64,000 bases of DNA. It comes from Brachypodium distachyon (lineage: Eukaryota; Streptophyta; Magnoliopsida; Poales; Poaceae). The position numbers and the translations under genes are program-made. Shown piece by piece: positions 36,301 to 47,760 of this stretch (positions are counted from its first letter, which is position 1; each line of letters starts with the position of its first letter). The notes under the pieces are model-generated. The model was not told where the DNA came from and made no database searches. It saw nothing but the letters and a program-made list of their open reading frames with translations. The DNA is taken from contig NC_016133.3 in assembly GCF_000005505.3 (NCBI RefSeq), positions 21,850,555-21,914,554 of the forward strand, given 5' to 3'.

Positions 36301-39286
36301 GTAGGACTTCTTATATGTAAGAACGAGGGAGTATGTGTTTTCAAGAGTGAAATAGTCCTTCCACTGTGGTGAGTCCGTGGATTCAACATATATCCAACAC
36401 AATAAAGTTGCACAGTGCAACAGGTCATATAACTCGGCCAAGCATGACAGCGGAGCAAATGGCATGGTACAACTCGAACATGACGAAACTGAGACGTGAA
36501 ACATGCCAAGGCAGAGTTCGGCTAAGTGCAACAACTAGAAAATGATGACATAGCATAGTTCTAGCTTGGCATTGATCAATTGATCATGAGTACAGAAGGC
36601 AGCGGCTCACCCTACCAAACATGTTTGAGGTATATCCTGTCGACGATCCGTCTAGGGGGTATGTCTTTCGTTGATCTTGCGAATACGTAGGGGTATGTCT
36701 TTCGTCGACCTTGCGAATACACATGGTCGGGTGTCTTGAGTGACACGGGGAAACCTCAACTGTACTTCAAAGACACTAATCTACCTAGGTACGAGCCCCC
36801 TCAGAAGGGTAACAGCTCTGCATCCTGCTTATATGTATTATCTTAAGGAAACAACTGGAAAAGGTGGCTAATGTAGATGTGATGTAGTCCTAGGCTCCTA
36901 GCTACTCGGCGATCTCCTTAGCTTCTCTTTCTGCTGACCTCTTTTTTGGGTCCTAGGTTCTTTATAAATGTGAGTTGTGACATGCCTTGGGGCTTACGGT
37001 CCGGAACCCGTCTTCTAGTAGGACTCAAGAACAGCATCGACCAAGGGAAAGGGAAGGTCTCCGTAGTTGATATGAGTGCTGGTTCCTACAAGGCATATTC
37101 CTTATCTGCCCTGAGCCTTCCCTTGTGTACTGCCATACTGGAACCCTATAGGGTATATGGTCGTCCTATGTTTATACGGTATAGAATATAGTAGTTGTCC
37201 ACTACTCATTAACATATCCCTGAAACTGAAAGTTGCATAGCCCTGTCCATGTCATTCTTCCAACCAAACACATGGATGAGTTCAGAAAGGTGGATTGCCC
37301 CAATCCATCCACCTTTATCCCTCCAACCAACTAAATCAGGAGGAATTTACTTTTCAATGTATCATTTTCCATGCCTACATATTATTTTAACATGTTTATA
37401 TACTTTTTTCTTTCTGGTGCTTACAGGTAGGCCTAGCAATTGCTGTGAGATATGCTTTGTCAAGGAGGGCCTTTTCGATTACACCGGATGGTCCTGAAAT
37501 GCTGTTACTTGATTATCCCAGTCACCAGCGACGCCTCCTACCTTTGCTCGCAAAAGTGTAACCTACTAGCTTGCCTTGGTTTATAGTACTTTCAGTCAAC
37601 ATGTATGCTTGTTTTTCATAAGAGGATAGTTCTTGCATGGTTGAATTTGTGGTGCTAGCTTTCCTGTTTTTAGTGCTTGCTAATCGGTTACCTTTGTTGC
37701 TCTAATATTTGGTAGTGGACTAGATCCGAGTATTCTAGTTGTGAAATGCAAATATGTATAGTTTAGTTATGTCATTATAGGACATTTGATGCACAACTAT
37801 TTCACCCTCTGTAATTGGACTCAGTAATGCAAACTTTCATTTCTGCCAATGTTTTCGCTGCTACTTGGTAGAGACCATCATATGCTAAAATGATTTTTGT
37901 TTTGTTTTGTAGATGTCTGATGAGCAGCGCTGGTAATTTTATGAAAAAGATGTATGTGAAGAGAACCCCTGAAGCTAGTAAAGCAATACACATTTACTCT
38001 AGTGCTCTGAAAGCTACACTAACCTGGCAGAATATGACCACGCTTCAGGTATTGTTAAGAGGGGTATGGGTAGTTTTCCTATATTTAGATCAATTTTTCT
38101 CACTGGGTTTTCTTGTACTTATCTTAGGAGTGTCGTGAGGCCTGTGGTGGCCAAGGTTTGAAGACTGAGAACCGTGTAGGAATATTTAAAGCTGAATTTG
38201 ATGTCCAGTCTACATTTGAGGGGGACAATAATGTTCTACTGCAGCAGGTTATTTTACTTGCGGTTGTTCATTGGCCATGCATGTGTTCTCAAAAAGACTG
38301 TAAGCTTAGCTTGGTTGTAACTATTTAAAATTCTTGACTCAGGTAAGCAAAGCCCTGTACGCTGAATTCATAGCAACACAAAGGAAGAAGAAGCCGTTCA
38401 AGGGATTGGGATTGGAACATTTGAACGGTCCTTGCCCTATTATTCCTGATAGCCTGACAAGTGGCATATTAAGGAGCTCCAAGTTCCAGGTAAAGGATCT
38501 CTGATGAGTTTGTTAGTGATAAGATGTCACTATCGTGGGATAAATCTTTATACTGGCTATGTACATATCGATAGATGGATTTGTTCTGCTTAAGGGAGCG
38601 CAATTTACTAAAACAATTCACTGAGGATGTATCTCACCATCTGGCACAAGGGGAAAGCAGAGAGAAGGCTTTGATGCTGGTACAACTCACTTTGCACTGC
38701 ATATTATCTTGCTGATCTAAACTTCCTTTAAGACTAATTTGAATAATATCCATCCAGAGCTACCAAATTGCTGAAGACTTGGCTAGAGCATTTACTGAGC
38801 GCACAATTTTACAAATATTTTTGGAGGACGAGATGAATGCTACTGCTGGTTCTTTAAAGGTATAGGCACTTCCCTTTTATTAGTTAATGATGAGAGGATG
38901 GCCAAAATCTCCTGTCATCAAACCTTTCTTTACTTTAGCATCAGAATTATGTGTAAGTTCTTATTGTAAAAGTAATCTTTGTCTCATACTTGGTCGGAAC
39001 GAAAATCTTAATGTCATCTTGACTTTGTCATTTGTAGGACGTATTGGGCTTACTGAGGTCTATGTATGTCATGACCTGCATCGATGAATCTGCATCTTTT
39101 CTGAGATATGGTTATTTGTCACGGGACAATGTAGCCACTGTGAGGAAAGAAGTCATGACACTATGCAGTAATCTCAGGCCCCATGTGCTTGCTATTGTCA
39201 GTTCTTTTGGAATCCCCGATGCCTTCCTTAGCCCACTTGCTTTTGACTGGATCGAGGCAAATGCGCTATCTTCGTCAAGCCAATGA
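33346..39286 (+). CDS. ACX3: Peroxisomal acyl-CoA oxidase, ACX3 type
   Basis: Thirteen exons: 33346-33842, 35004-35121, 35207-35314, 35403-35575, 35715-35814, 35943-36017, 37427-37557, 37913-38048, 38128-38247, 38343-38489, 38575-38679, 38758-38859, 39038-39286; 686 aa, all GT-AG, phases consistent. The enzyme oxidises acyl-CoA to trans-2-enoyl-CoA with FAD, the first step of peroxisomal beta-oxidation; Arabidopsis ACX3 prefers medium chains. The flavin-binding MTELGHGSN lies at residues 197-205, and the predicted catalytic Glu is E477 in TFEGDNN. An N-terminal PTS2-like nonapeptide occurs at residues 11-19 (RAAAICRHL). The end is SSSSQ, not a PTS1. Introns 1 and 6 are long and contain Stowaway pieces. 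The reading frame is intact in this model. Confidence 0.95.
33989..34150. mobile_element. Degenerate Stowaway-like MITE in ACX3 intron 1
   Basis: Begins CTACCTCTGTTCCTAATTCA and continues with the TTCTTAAGTCAAACTTC ... TTTGACCAAGTTTATAG interior typical of a Stowaway family common in Triticeae. The right end is not clear and merges with the next MITE. Confidence 0.6.
34171..34224. mobile_element. Short Stowaway MITE in ACX3 intron 1
   Basis: 54 bp with TACTCCCTCCAGCCGGAATT at the left and AACCGGAGGGAGTA at the right. The interior is nearly absent, so it is an internally deleted copy. Confidence 0.8.
36170..36333. mobile_element. Stowaway-like MITE in ACX3 intron 6
   Basis: The interior matches the family seen at 33989-34150 in the opposite orientation (GATCTTAGTAGATTTATCTA ... 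GTTTGACTTAGGAGGACAAA) and it ends GAACGAGGGAGTA. The left end is degenerate. Confidence 0.65.
36600..37200. other. Unidentified repeat-like insert in ACX3 intron 6
   Basis: Denser in GC than the surrounding intron. It includes two consecutive 34-bp copies of GGGTATGTCTTTCGT...CTTGCGAATAC (36657-36690 and 36691-36724). It may be an LTR or other transposon remnant, but no ends were found. Confidence 0.35.
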
Positions 39287-40904
39287 CTTTACCCCTTCAG
39301 ATACCACTGAGAGGTAGTCCTGTGAAAATGCTATGGATGGGCGGTCAACCACACATCACATTCATAGACAGGTGCATCTGTTGCTTCCTGTCGTTTACAC
39401 AGTTTGCAATAATTGTTTGTTCAAGTGTACAGTCGAAGATGCTGACCTATACGGAAAAGGGAGTTATATGTATACATCAGTTCATGTATTAGCTCTGTTT
39501 ATATTATCGCATAAACTGAATAAGTGTATGTAACCCTGCACTGCATCTGCATGTACCAGGCAGGGACTTACATCGGAAATAACTCAGGCAGTGCTGTAGC
39601 CTGTAGCTCTTGTACAAGTTGAATTTCCGCTGTCCAGTGTCATTGAGAATACGAAGCTAGCATGTATCTACTGGTGTGTCAAATGACACAGAGAAATTCT
39701 TGCCAATCCTCCTTGGAATAGAGAAATGCTCTTAGTATATACAATGACACCAGTAAATTCTAAAGAGTGATCCCTACGGTGTATCCTGGCTTCGCTCCTG
39801 ACTGAAACCCACACAAGATTAAGGGATGTCATAGTAGTCATACTCACACCATTGGAACTGAGCACAACATCAGAAGCACACATTGGTCTGTAGCTTGTAA
39901 ACTACTCAGGAGAAAACATGGCCAAAGAAGAAGCACAGTTTGCATACAAGGAGTCAGGGAGGTGGTGGACTGGTGGCTAGGGCTGCAAGCCGAGGTGTTT
40001 TCCATCAAAGAGGTCAAAATCAGTCGATAGAGAATGAGTTTTTGACCTCTTTGAGCCCGGTTTTGAGTTTGGGGATAATCTGAACGAAATCAAAGTTTGG
40101 AGTTTAAGAGGGTAATTAAAAGTTGGACTTGTCTGTAAAATGGAGCTTAGCATGAAGTGGGATTTGGTTCCCAAATTAAACCCGCACGTCCTAAGATTGA
40201 TAGGATGGTATTTTAACGGCGATCGATGTGCCGCACAACGACAATGCCGCATCTCATGAGTCACCGGCAACAATCCTTTGCGAAGACGTCAAGTACAAGA
40301 ATAAGTGGCGATTCCCCAACATTCAGAAGGATACGGACAGTGTTTGCACTTGAATATTCCCGACAATCTCATCGGAGCATGCAGCGCACCGCGCGAGATT
40401 CAAATAGCATATGTTTCTTTTGCACCGTCAGGATGCGTTTGTTAATCCGTTTCACCGTCCCTTTGCTCCCTGCGTCTTTCCAGCTCGACCCCCAAAGCAT
40501 AGATGGAAAAACAAATCATCAAAGTAAAAAAAATGCCAATGCGTGACTGTGTTGACACGTACGCAAATTGACAACCACTCCACGTGCCTAGTTTGCTATC
40601 TCAATTAAGCACCTCGTAACCAACCAGAGCAGTATATATTTATTGACAAAAAGATGGAACAAACAGGTTCGCCAGGGCATGCACAATGAATGATTTGATA
40701 AAACTGTATTCTCTGCGGTGTTTCGTGCCATTTGCATAAAACAACAACATATGTCGTACAATATCTTTTAGTGCCGTATCTTACAATTAATGACTAGATG
40801 AATAAAATTAATTAAATAAATGTTAAGAAAAAGTGAAATCTAGTACAATGTGAAATTTGTTTTTTTTTTGCCTTTTACTTTTTGTGAAGAGATCATCTCT
40901 TAAC
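39287..40904. other. ACX3 3' flank and intergenic DNA
   Basis: The ACX3 3' UTR probably covers the first few hundred bases. The short open frames beyond it (for example 40226-40546) have no recognisable family or start context. No RNA gene or repeat with clear ends was seen. Confidence 0.5.
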
Positions 40905-41022
40905 TACTTCCTCTGATCCTAAATTTCTTGACTCAAATTTGGCCAAATATGGATGTATCTATTCTTAAAAAACGTCTAGATACATGTAATATTTTGACAA
41001 CAATTTAGGATCGGAGGGAGTA
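40905..41022. mobile_element. Stowaway MITE downstream of the small unknown gene
   Basis: 118 bp with ends TACTTCCTCTGATCCTAAAT and ATTTAGGATCGGAGGGAGTA, bounded by TA. It lies about 165 bp beyond the stop codon of the minus-strand gene at 41187-41654. Confidence 0.85.
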
Positions 41023-41186
41023 AAGAACGGTGATGCATTTCTTCACCCCTTTCTCTTCGACACAAGCATACTATCTTACGCGGGAACGTTAAAAAGTCTG
41101 ACGTCACCCAATTGTACATGTTAAACATACGAATTATAATAAAAACCTAATTCCTGCAGTACGTCTCCGGTATATCGATCAATCGA

Positions 41187-41654
41187 TCAGATAGCCGGCG
41201 TTGCCGAATGCGCAACGGCTGCGTTCTGCTGTGTCTCCAGACTCTCCACCACCACGGCCTTGTCTGTCTCCGGTTCCTCCACGGCAACGGAAACGGCAGC
41301 GGCAACGGTGTCGGCTGTGACACTGGAGAGCTTGACCGTGTCGCCCTCGGCAGAGGAGCGCTTGAGGAACTCGATGCACTCCTCCACGGCCTCGTTCCGT
41401 ATCGATTCCTCCCGGCGGCACGTCGTCATGCTGCCAGCAGCTTCTTCCTTGCCGCCGCTGCTGCCGCTACGGTGCACGGAGGCATGCTTGGACACGGCGG
41501 TGAGCATGATGAGCCGGAGCACGACGTCGCGGATGCGCTCGAGCAGCGGGACCGACGCTGCCGGCCGCGCCGTCGACGCCCGGACCCTCCTTGTCAGCCG
41601 AGGCATGCACGCCGTCGTTGCTGCCTTCATCGCGCCCTGCTTATTGCTTCTCAT
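41187..41654 (-). CDS. Small uncharacterised plant protein
   Basis: Single exon of 155 aa. I do not recognise the family. The N-terminus is basic and Ala/Thr/Arg-rich (about residues 1-40). Next comes a hydrophobic helix-like stretch (VPLLERIRDVVLRLIMLTAV), a Ser/Gly/Lys linker, then RREESIRNEAVEECIEFLKR, probably an amphipathic helix, and a Val/Ala/Thr/Glu-rich tail. GC content and codon use are high, as in many intronless grass genes. Support for a real gene comes from the open frame, a TATA box about 140 bp upstream on the same strand, and a Stowaway element just past the 3' end, where such elements often lie. The frames on the plus strand of the same segment are shadows. Confidence 0.7.
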   Translation of the reverse strand: MRSNKQGAMKAATTACMPRLTRRVRASTARPAASVPLLERIRDVVLRLIMLTAVSKHASVHRSGSSGGKEEAAGSMTTCRREESIRNEAVEECIEFLKRSSAEGDTVKLSSVTADTVAAAVSVAVEEPETDKAVVVESLETQQNAAVAHSATPAI

Positions 41655-41795
41655 GCTCTACTTACTCTAAACCTAGCTAGCTAGGTAGCTAAACAATCTA
41701 TCGATCGAGTTACGGGATTTGCGGTGAGTGGGTGTGTTTGATGAGTGAGTGATCAGCGAGTGTGTGATTGCGCCGGGGTGTAGGGTCTAGCTAGG

Positions 41796-41805
41796 TTTAT
41801 ATATA
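41796..41805 (-). promoter_or_regulatory. TATA box of the small unknown gene
   Basis: Minus-strand TATATATAAA about 140 bp upstream of the start codon at 41654. Confidence 0.7.
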
Positions 41806-42374
41806 GTGTGTGTCTAGTACCACAAGTATGTTGCTTTTGTTCAATTTTTTGGAACCGGATGGTTTTCGTTTAATTTACTACTACTAATTATATCCAATTA
41901 ACATTGGTATGCGTGTCTCACTGTCTCTTGCTTTGGATGAAGTTAATTAAGGGCTATGGACCCTTTGGCTTTAGGGATTAAGCTATGGCTTGACAACTGG
42001 TTTGTCGCTTTGCTCTGGCCGGCACATGTGACTCCGTAAAGTGGAAGCATCGTATAAAACTTCTCTTCACACATAAGCCTGCGTCCGGTAGCATAATTAA
42101 CAAAACGTACGTACACAATTCAACTTCACTCCCTTCGAATTATCCTGAATGTACTCCTTGGATTATCATTAACGTCACCGGTCGGTGCTGTGCAAAAGCA
42201 GCTTCCTGGCAATGAGTCGTTGCTCATTTCAGTTCACTATCGCACGAGATTAATTATGTTTGCGTAATTGCCATGTCTCCTCGATAGGTTACAAATCAAT
42301 CAGTGTTGTCACTTTTTTTTTCTTACGGGCAAAATGTTTATAACCGTTCTTTGAATTTTCATGCAAGAAGTGAA
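41806..42374. other. Upstream region of the small unknown gene
   Basis: AT-rich non-coding DNA between the TATA box and the next MITE. No open frame or repeat was recognised. Confidence 0.5.
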
Positions 42375-42460
42375 TACTCTCACCGTCCCAAAATAAGTGA
42401 CGTGGATCTGTATATATTCTTATACAAATCCACGTCACTTATTTCTGAACGGAGGGAGTA
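42375..42460. mobile_element. Near-perfect palindromic Stowaway MITE
   Basis: 86 bp. The arms CCCAAAATAAGTGACGTGGA and TCCACGTCACTTATTTCTGA are near-perfect inverses around a TATATATTCTTATA loop. The right end GGAGGGAGTA is canonical; the left TACTCTCACCGT has drifted. Confidence 0.88.
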
Positions 42461-42479
42461 TCTTTTTTTCTTCTAGAAT

Positions 42480-42850
42480 ACACCTAAGCGGGTGCATCAT
42501 TCATTAAAGAAAGAAGTTACTGCGATGCCGTTACAAACCCTAGCAGGTTAAAAACACATATACAAGATACTAGCCGGTATCTCTCCGCTCTACACTCACC
42601 TGGCATTGTTGCAAACAAGGAATCCTTCCAAAGCGAAGCTTTGCGCCAGGTCGACCCTTCCTCCTTGATGTCGAGAAGCACCTTGTTGCAGCTTGGAGAA
42701 ATGCCGTCAAATACCACTTTGTTGCGGTTTCTCCAAATTGTCCAGAATACAAGAGTAACGGACTGTTTTTTTCAATTTGGGCTACCCCTATTTTCCATTT
42801 GGCACTCAACGGAAACACCAAGTCTTCTCATTACAGAATTCAAGTACAGG
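42480..42850 (-). mobile_element. LINE 3'-end fragment
   Basis: On the minus strand a frame reads FWTIWRNRNKVVFDGIS followed by VLLDIKEEGSTWRKASLWKD, the C-terminal tail of plant L1-type ORF2. It is cut on the right near a 21-base G run at 42862-42882. Confidence 0.75.
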
Positions 42851-42959
42851 GAAATTGGGTTGGGGGGGGGGGGGGGGGGGGGAGGGGGGTGGAGCAAACT
42901 AACCCACTGCGCCATAACCGGCTCGGTTATTTTGCCATGGGACAAACCTTGCCGCTACA

Positions 42960-43690
42960 GCTAACAAAATGAGACATCCAACCATAGTCACAGAAAAGGC
43001 AAACTGCCCAGAAGTTCACTTCATTACAGACCTACACAGAGGCCAAAAAATATATAACTACCATCGCCCACAGAACGAGCAACACCCAGGCACTTGCAAG
43101 GAAGACTTCAGTCACTCCACATCAGCGTCATCAACGAGTCTTGGATCAGATCCAGGCCCCAGCTGCTCAATGTCTTCTCAACAGAGCCACCGTCGCCTGC
43201 AGCAATCCACGCGCCCCATCCATCATTTGCTGACTTCGCAGCTCCTTCTGTAACCCCGCCCAGTACTGTAACAACGCACACAGAGAAAAGACCGCAACTT
43301 CAGGGTGCAACAAGATTTTTTTTTTCTCAAAACACACCTCATTGCGAGTTTTCCATATAGCCCAGCACACAACTGCCAAACCTTCAACAAAACAGAGATT
43401 ATCTAGATGCAATAGGCGCCCTGACCAAATGAAGAACTGTCAGTGATATCTAGGGATCGCCACCATGCCCAAGAAGTGACCAATACAACCCCACACCAGC
43501 TTGGCCACAATGCATTAAAAAAACAAGTGCAAAATGGATTCATCTTTGTGCCAGAAAAAACATTTCGGATTCCCAGGCCAGTTCCTACATTTCATAACAT
43601 CTTTCGTGAGAATTGCCCCATAAACAACTGCCAAACAAAAAATTTAATTTTCAAAGGGATCTTTGCTTTCCAAATAAAAGAGTAATCAGG
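42960..43690 (-). mobile_element. Second LINE 3'-end fragment
   Basis: The minus strand encodes VVCWAIWKTRNEVCFEKKKI and a Leu/Gln-rich tail to a stop at 43167. Upstream lie broken pieces of the zinc-binding region that follows LINE reverse transcriptase. Several stops and frame changes are present. Confidence 0.7.
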
Positions 43691-43979
43691 ACCATCCAAG
43701 GCTTGGATAAGGTCCGGGGGGGAGGAGGTGAGGAATCAAGCCTTGGATAAGGTTCAGAGACCTTTGAAAGCATTTTGATGAATACTGATGAGTCTTTGGA
43801 TAACTAGACCAAGTCTAATGGTTAGCACCTTTGTAATCAACTTATATAGACAATTTAAGAGGCAAATGGGGCGAAATGCTGAATTTTATTAGCATCTTTA
43901 AGTTTGGTAAGAGGGTAATGACTCCATAATTCAGTCTCTGAATGTCCAACCTTCCACAGTGGAATTCATGGATGTATAA

Positions 43980-45800
43980 CATATCAGTTTTCATGAATTC
44001 CCATCCACCTTGGAAGAATTCAAGGCATCAGGGCCAGGGGCTTTATTCTTTTTCATGGAGAAAAGAGCAAATATAATCTCCTCCTCAGAGAAAGGTTGTG
44101 TCAAGATACAATTTTCATCCTCAGTGACATTTTCAGAAGCATCCCATAGAGAAGGATCCACATCCATATTACCAGGATTAGGAGCAGGACCAAATAAGGT
44201 TTTATAATAATCAGTAGCATGTTTTAGAAGAATAACAGGATCAGAAACAATCTCCTCCTCAACTTCAAGATAAAATATTGTGTTTTTTCTTTTCCTTTCA
44301 TTGGCAATTTTATGAAATAATTTGGAATTATTATCCCCCTCAAGGAGCCAAGTTTGGTGAGAACTCTGGAACCAGTAGAGTTCCTCATTAGCATAAAGTT
44401 TATTTAAGGATGCCATAATTTCAACCTTTCTACAACTGCAATCAATCAGCAAGGGGCCTTCTTCCTCCAAGGATTCAAGAATTTCCAATTCTTTTTTCAT
44501 GTCCTGTTTTTGCTTTTTAATATGGCCAAAAAGACTAGCATCCCACCCCTTAAAATGTTTCTTACACCTTTTCAACTTGATTTGGATTATATCCAGAATG
44601 GATTTAGCTCTTATAGGTTGCTGCCAAATTTGTTTCATTTTTGGGACGAAGTCATCATGTTGCAACCAAGCAAGATCAAATCTGAATCCAGCCATTACTT
44701 TATTAGGGGCAACTCCATGTGTTAGAAGTAGAGCATTATGATCAGATAGAGATTTAGGAAGTTTCCTAACAGTCACCAAAGGGAACAGATCCTCCCATCC
44801 ATGGGACATCAACACCCTATCAAGCTTAATCAAAGTGGGATTGTCTTGACAATTAGACCAAGTATATTTGCCAGCAGACATGACAATCTCTCTGAGATTG
44901 TAAACATTGATAATGGCATTAAAAGAGTCAGTAAAATGAGAATGAACATAGTTCTGATTCTTTTCCTCAGGATGTCTGATCAGATTGAAATCCCCACAAC
45001 AACAAAAGGTGCATCGTGAGCAGACAAAAAGTCTGCTAACTCAGAAAGGAATTCATCCCTAAACTCATCATGTGCAGCCCCATAAACAGTTAGGAGATTC
45101 CACCTACATTTAAGCTGTTTGTCCCACAGGTTCACTTGGACAACATACTTACCAATTTTATAAGCTTGAACATCAAAAGAATCAGATCTAACTCCCACCA
45201 TAATCCCCCCAGATTTTCCTTGAGAAGGCAACCAAGACCAGAAAATAAACACCAGCAGGATCAAATCTTCTAAGAACAGAAGAACTTTTATGTTTCTTGG
45301 TTTCCTGAAGACAAATGAAATCAAGAGTATGATGCCGAATAAGCTCTCTAACACAGGTGCCCATACCTTTCTTCCCACTCCCCTTACAGTTCCAGAAAAG
45401 GCCACTAATCATGAATTTTTTCGACGTCCCCCTTTTGTCTAGTGACCCTTACAGGCTCAGGCTGTATGGATACACCAGACCTAGCAGACCCAGCACTGTT
45501 GGGGCCAATAACTCCAACTGAACTCAGTCGAGCTTTGGACTTCTTCATTTTTCTGGATTGAACCAAAACAAAATCATCCTCTTGACCCACAGGTTGTACA
45601 TTTGCTTCATCTAATCCCATGACCTGGGAAGGAGAAGAGGGAGTAGACACAGACAAAGACAGAGGGGCAGATTCAAGAACAGGAACATAAATATGAGTCT
45701 TGAGAGAAGCACGGGCAGTTTCAAACTCACACAAAACATTCACGCTTCCAAAATCATCATCAGGAATCAAAGCTCCTAATGCCTGAGCACGAGAGAACAA
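43980..45800 (-). mobile_element. LINE fragment: ORF1 end, endonuclease and start of RT
   Basis: 45800-45405 encodes the acidic end of ORF1. 45412-45188 and 45405-44980 give the start and middle of the apurinic endonuclease (SGLFWNCKGSGKK, DFICLQETKK, then NLLTVYGAAHDEFRDEF) in shifted frames. 44881-43991 covers the end of the endonuclease (YTWSNCQ, LDRVLMS, LSDHNALLL) and the RT N-terminus up to MKKNKAPGPDALN, where homology breaks off. The RT palm is absent, so the copy is dead. Confidence 0.85.
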
Positions 45801-46070
45801 GAGTAATGGATTTGGCCAGCTGTTTTCTAAGTTTCCCGCTCAACGGAATAGCAGACCACCAATAGATGATCGTAGCATCCTACGGAGGAAGCCACTCAAG
45901 CTTGTCCCAGCCACGCAGAACCCTATACCAAATCTGATGCGCAAAGAGAAATCCTAGAAGAAGATGGTCCATGTCCTCATCAACTTGGGTCGCACAGAGG
46001 GCAATGCTCTGGGTGATCGAGACGCGCAAAAAGCAAGTCTCTGTCTCGCAAAAAGTGAATACTTGTAGAG
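45801..46070 (-). mobile_element. LINE zinc-binding (zf-RVT) fragment
   Basis: On the minus strand the sequence reads ALCATQVDEDMDHLLLGFLF followed by AHQIWYRVLRGWDKLEWLPP, a typical zf-RVT domain from the end of a LINE ORF2. It abuts the ORF1 end of the neighbouring LINE, so it comes from a separate insertion. Confidence 0.7.
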
Positions 46071-46744
46071 TATGTAGACATTTTTAATGAAATCAAGTTA
46101 TGTGCTGAGTAATAATGGTACCGTTCGTGGTCTGATCTTCACATTTCTAGGGGACATCCTAAGAAATAAAGCTCTCGTCGATGGATAGATAATTGTCACA
46201 TAGGGAATGCACGCGCTAGACGTTTTGATCAACGGTTTCTGACGGGAGTTGGCTTATCATCAAGAACAACATGCTACATCGACTCATGATGATCAAGATC
46301 CACCTCAAGCATCAAAACAAGAACCGCAAGCTAATGAAGAGCAAGTGCATCCCAAGGATCAGTGAGAGAATCCAAAGGGGTCAACGTTCAACGTTGATTA
46401 AATCACCGAGGACATGATGAGAGGTGCTCAAACATGCTTAAAAGTAGCTCAAATTTGCTTAAAAATCTACTATGAGATCTATGATATCAATTAGTATATT
46501 ATGAAAATATATAATGATATAATTAATAAAACTAATTTGGAGTTTTAAGATGTTGGTAGATTTTTCTGTAAACTTGGTCAAATTTGTAGGTGTATCCTTC
46601 AGTGGCGATCTTTCAACAGCCACCACAAGAGGCTAGCGCAGGGTTGTCCTGGGCTGTGTATACAACCTTCAGCGCCGGCTATCCGGTTGGTAGGGGCTAA
46701 CCGCTCCAGAAGATAGGACAGAAGAAGGTTTTTTTTCGTAGTGA
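46071..46744. other. Repeat debris including a Stowaway-like remnant
   Basis: No gene. At about 46440-46595 the interior of the Stowaway-related family seen in ACX3 introns can be recognised (AAACTTGGTCAAATTTG near its right end). The rest is unassigned. Confidence 0.4.
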
Positions 46745-47095
46745 CAGTTTGATGAGGACATCCCTAGTCCTTTGTCATCAACTCCAATTGATGACGTTGT
46801 TGCACAAGACAAGCCCAATGAAGTTAGACTTGGACCAATAACAAGAGCACGTGCAAAGCTACTTGAACAACAGGTGAACTCACTCTTAATTGAATCTGAT
46901 GTTTTAATTGATGAGAGCTTTATACTACCTAAGTCTATGCATTTATGTATGATCAGATTTGAAGATGATTCAAGCCTTGCACGTGGAGGAGGAGAGTTGC
47001 AGCAAGATCCATTGCCGTTGATTTCCAATATCAAGAAGAGCGCGAGGGAGGAGAGGGAGGCCGGCGCACAACATGAAGAGGAGGAAATCAACTAG
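46745..47095 (+). pseudogene. C-terminal tail of a Ty3/gypsy polyprotein
   Basis: The frame contains RLGPITRARAKLLEQQVNSL followed by a short acidic tail and a stop at 47095. The GPITRARAK motif marks the extreme C-terminus of pol in chromovirus-type gypsy elements of grasses. The rest of pol is missing upstream. Confidence 0.75.
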
Positions 47096-47129
47096 CAATA
47101 GAAGTTGTCGTGGCTGATGCTAGGACAAG

Positions 47130-47760
47130 TCCTACGACGCGTCAAACATGTCTAAGGCATCGGCGCACGTCGAGGAGCATGTTACACACATAGGGCTGCC
47201 TACGACAAGGTTTATTTGCCTAAGTGTGAGGCCTGCGTGCTCATAGTTTGGGCTGAACCCAACGTTTTGGGTTAGTTTGTATCAAGTTTGGATTGAACTA
47301 AGTTCGAGTCCGAGTCCTTCTAGGTTGCTGGACGTCCACCACCCCTATATAAGTTGAGGGGCGTCCACGATTAGGGTTAGACCACGTTTAGATTATTCAA
47401 AACCTTTCTTTGAACTGCTACAAGCATTCATCTGAAATTATATTTCTCTTTGATTCGATCAGGAATTTTACCTTCACCACTTTGTTGCGATCTGGTGTTT
47501 TTGGTACTGAAGATTCAAGTGCTATGTATTGTTCCACTGGAAATTGGTAGATTGCAGAACCGCTTCGTGGTCGGCGGCTACGTGCGCAAGCATGTGGTGT
47601 TGCGAATATCAAATAGGGTTGAGAATTGTTGCATTGTCAGCAAGGGACCAGCCAGAGATTCATCAGCGTCTCGCGAGTTATCATCTATCTACTACGAGTT
47701 CAACGAGAAGATCGGTCACCCCTTATCACAGTTTTTGTTAGGTATTTTCCTTACAATATT
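47130..47760 (+). repeat. Probable LTR remnant following the gypsy pol tail
   Basis: Downstream of the pol stop, the sequence has LTR features: a CCTATATAAG TATA element near 47343, a leader-like region, and a CTTTGTTGCGATCTGGTG stretch. The ends were not defined and no second copy is present in the window. Confidence 0.45.

Noticed and set aside
40226..40546. 106-codon plus-strand frame downstream of ACX3
   Set aside because: No domain, no promoter signal and composition of random sequence.
42862..42882. Run of 21 G (also 20 C at 1270-1289)
   Set aside because: Simple homopolymers, prone to sequencing and assembly error; no functional claim is possible.
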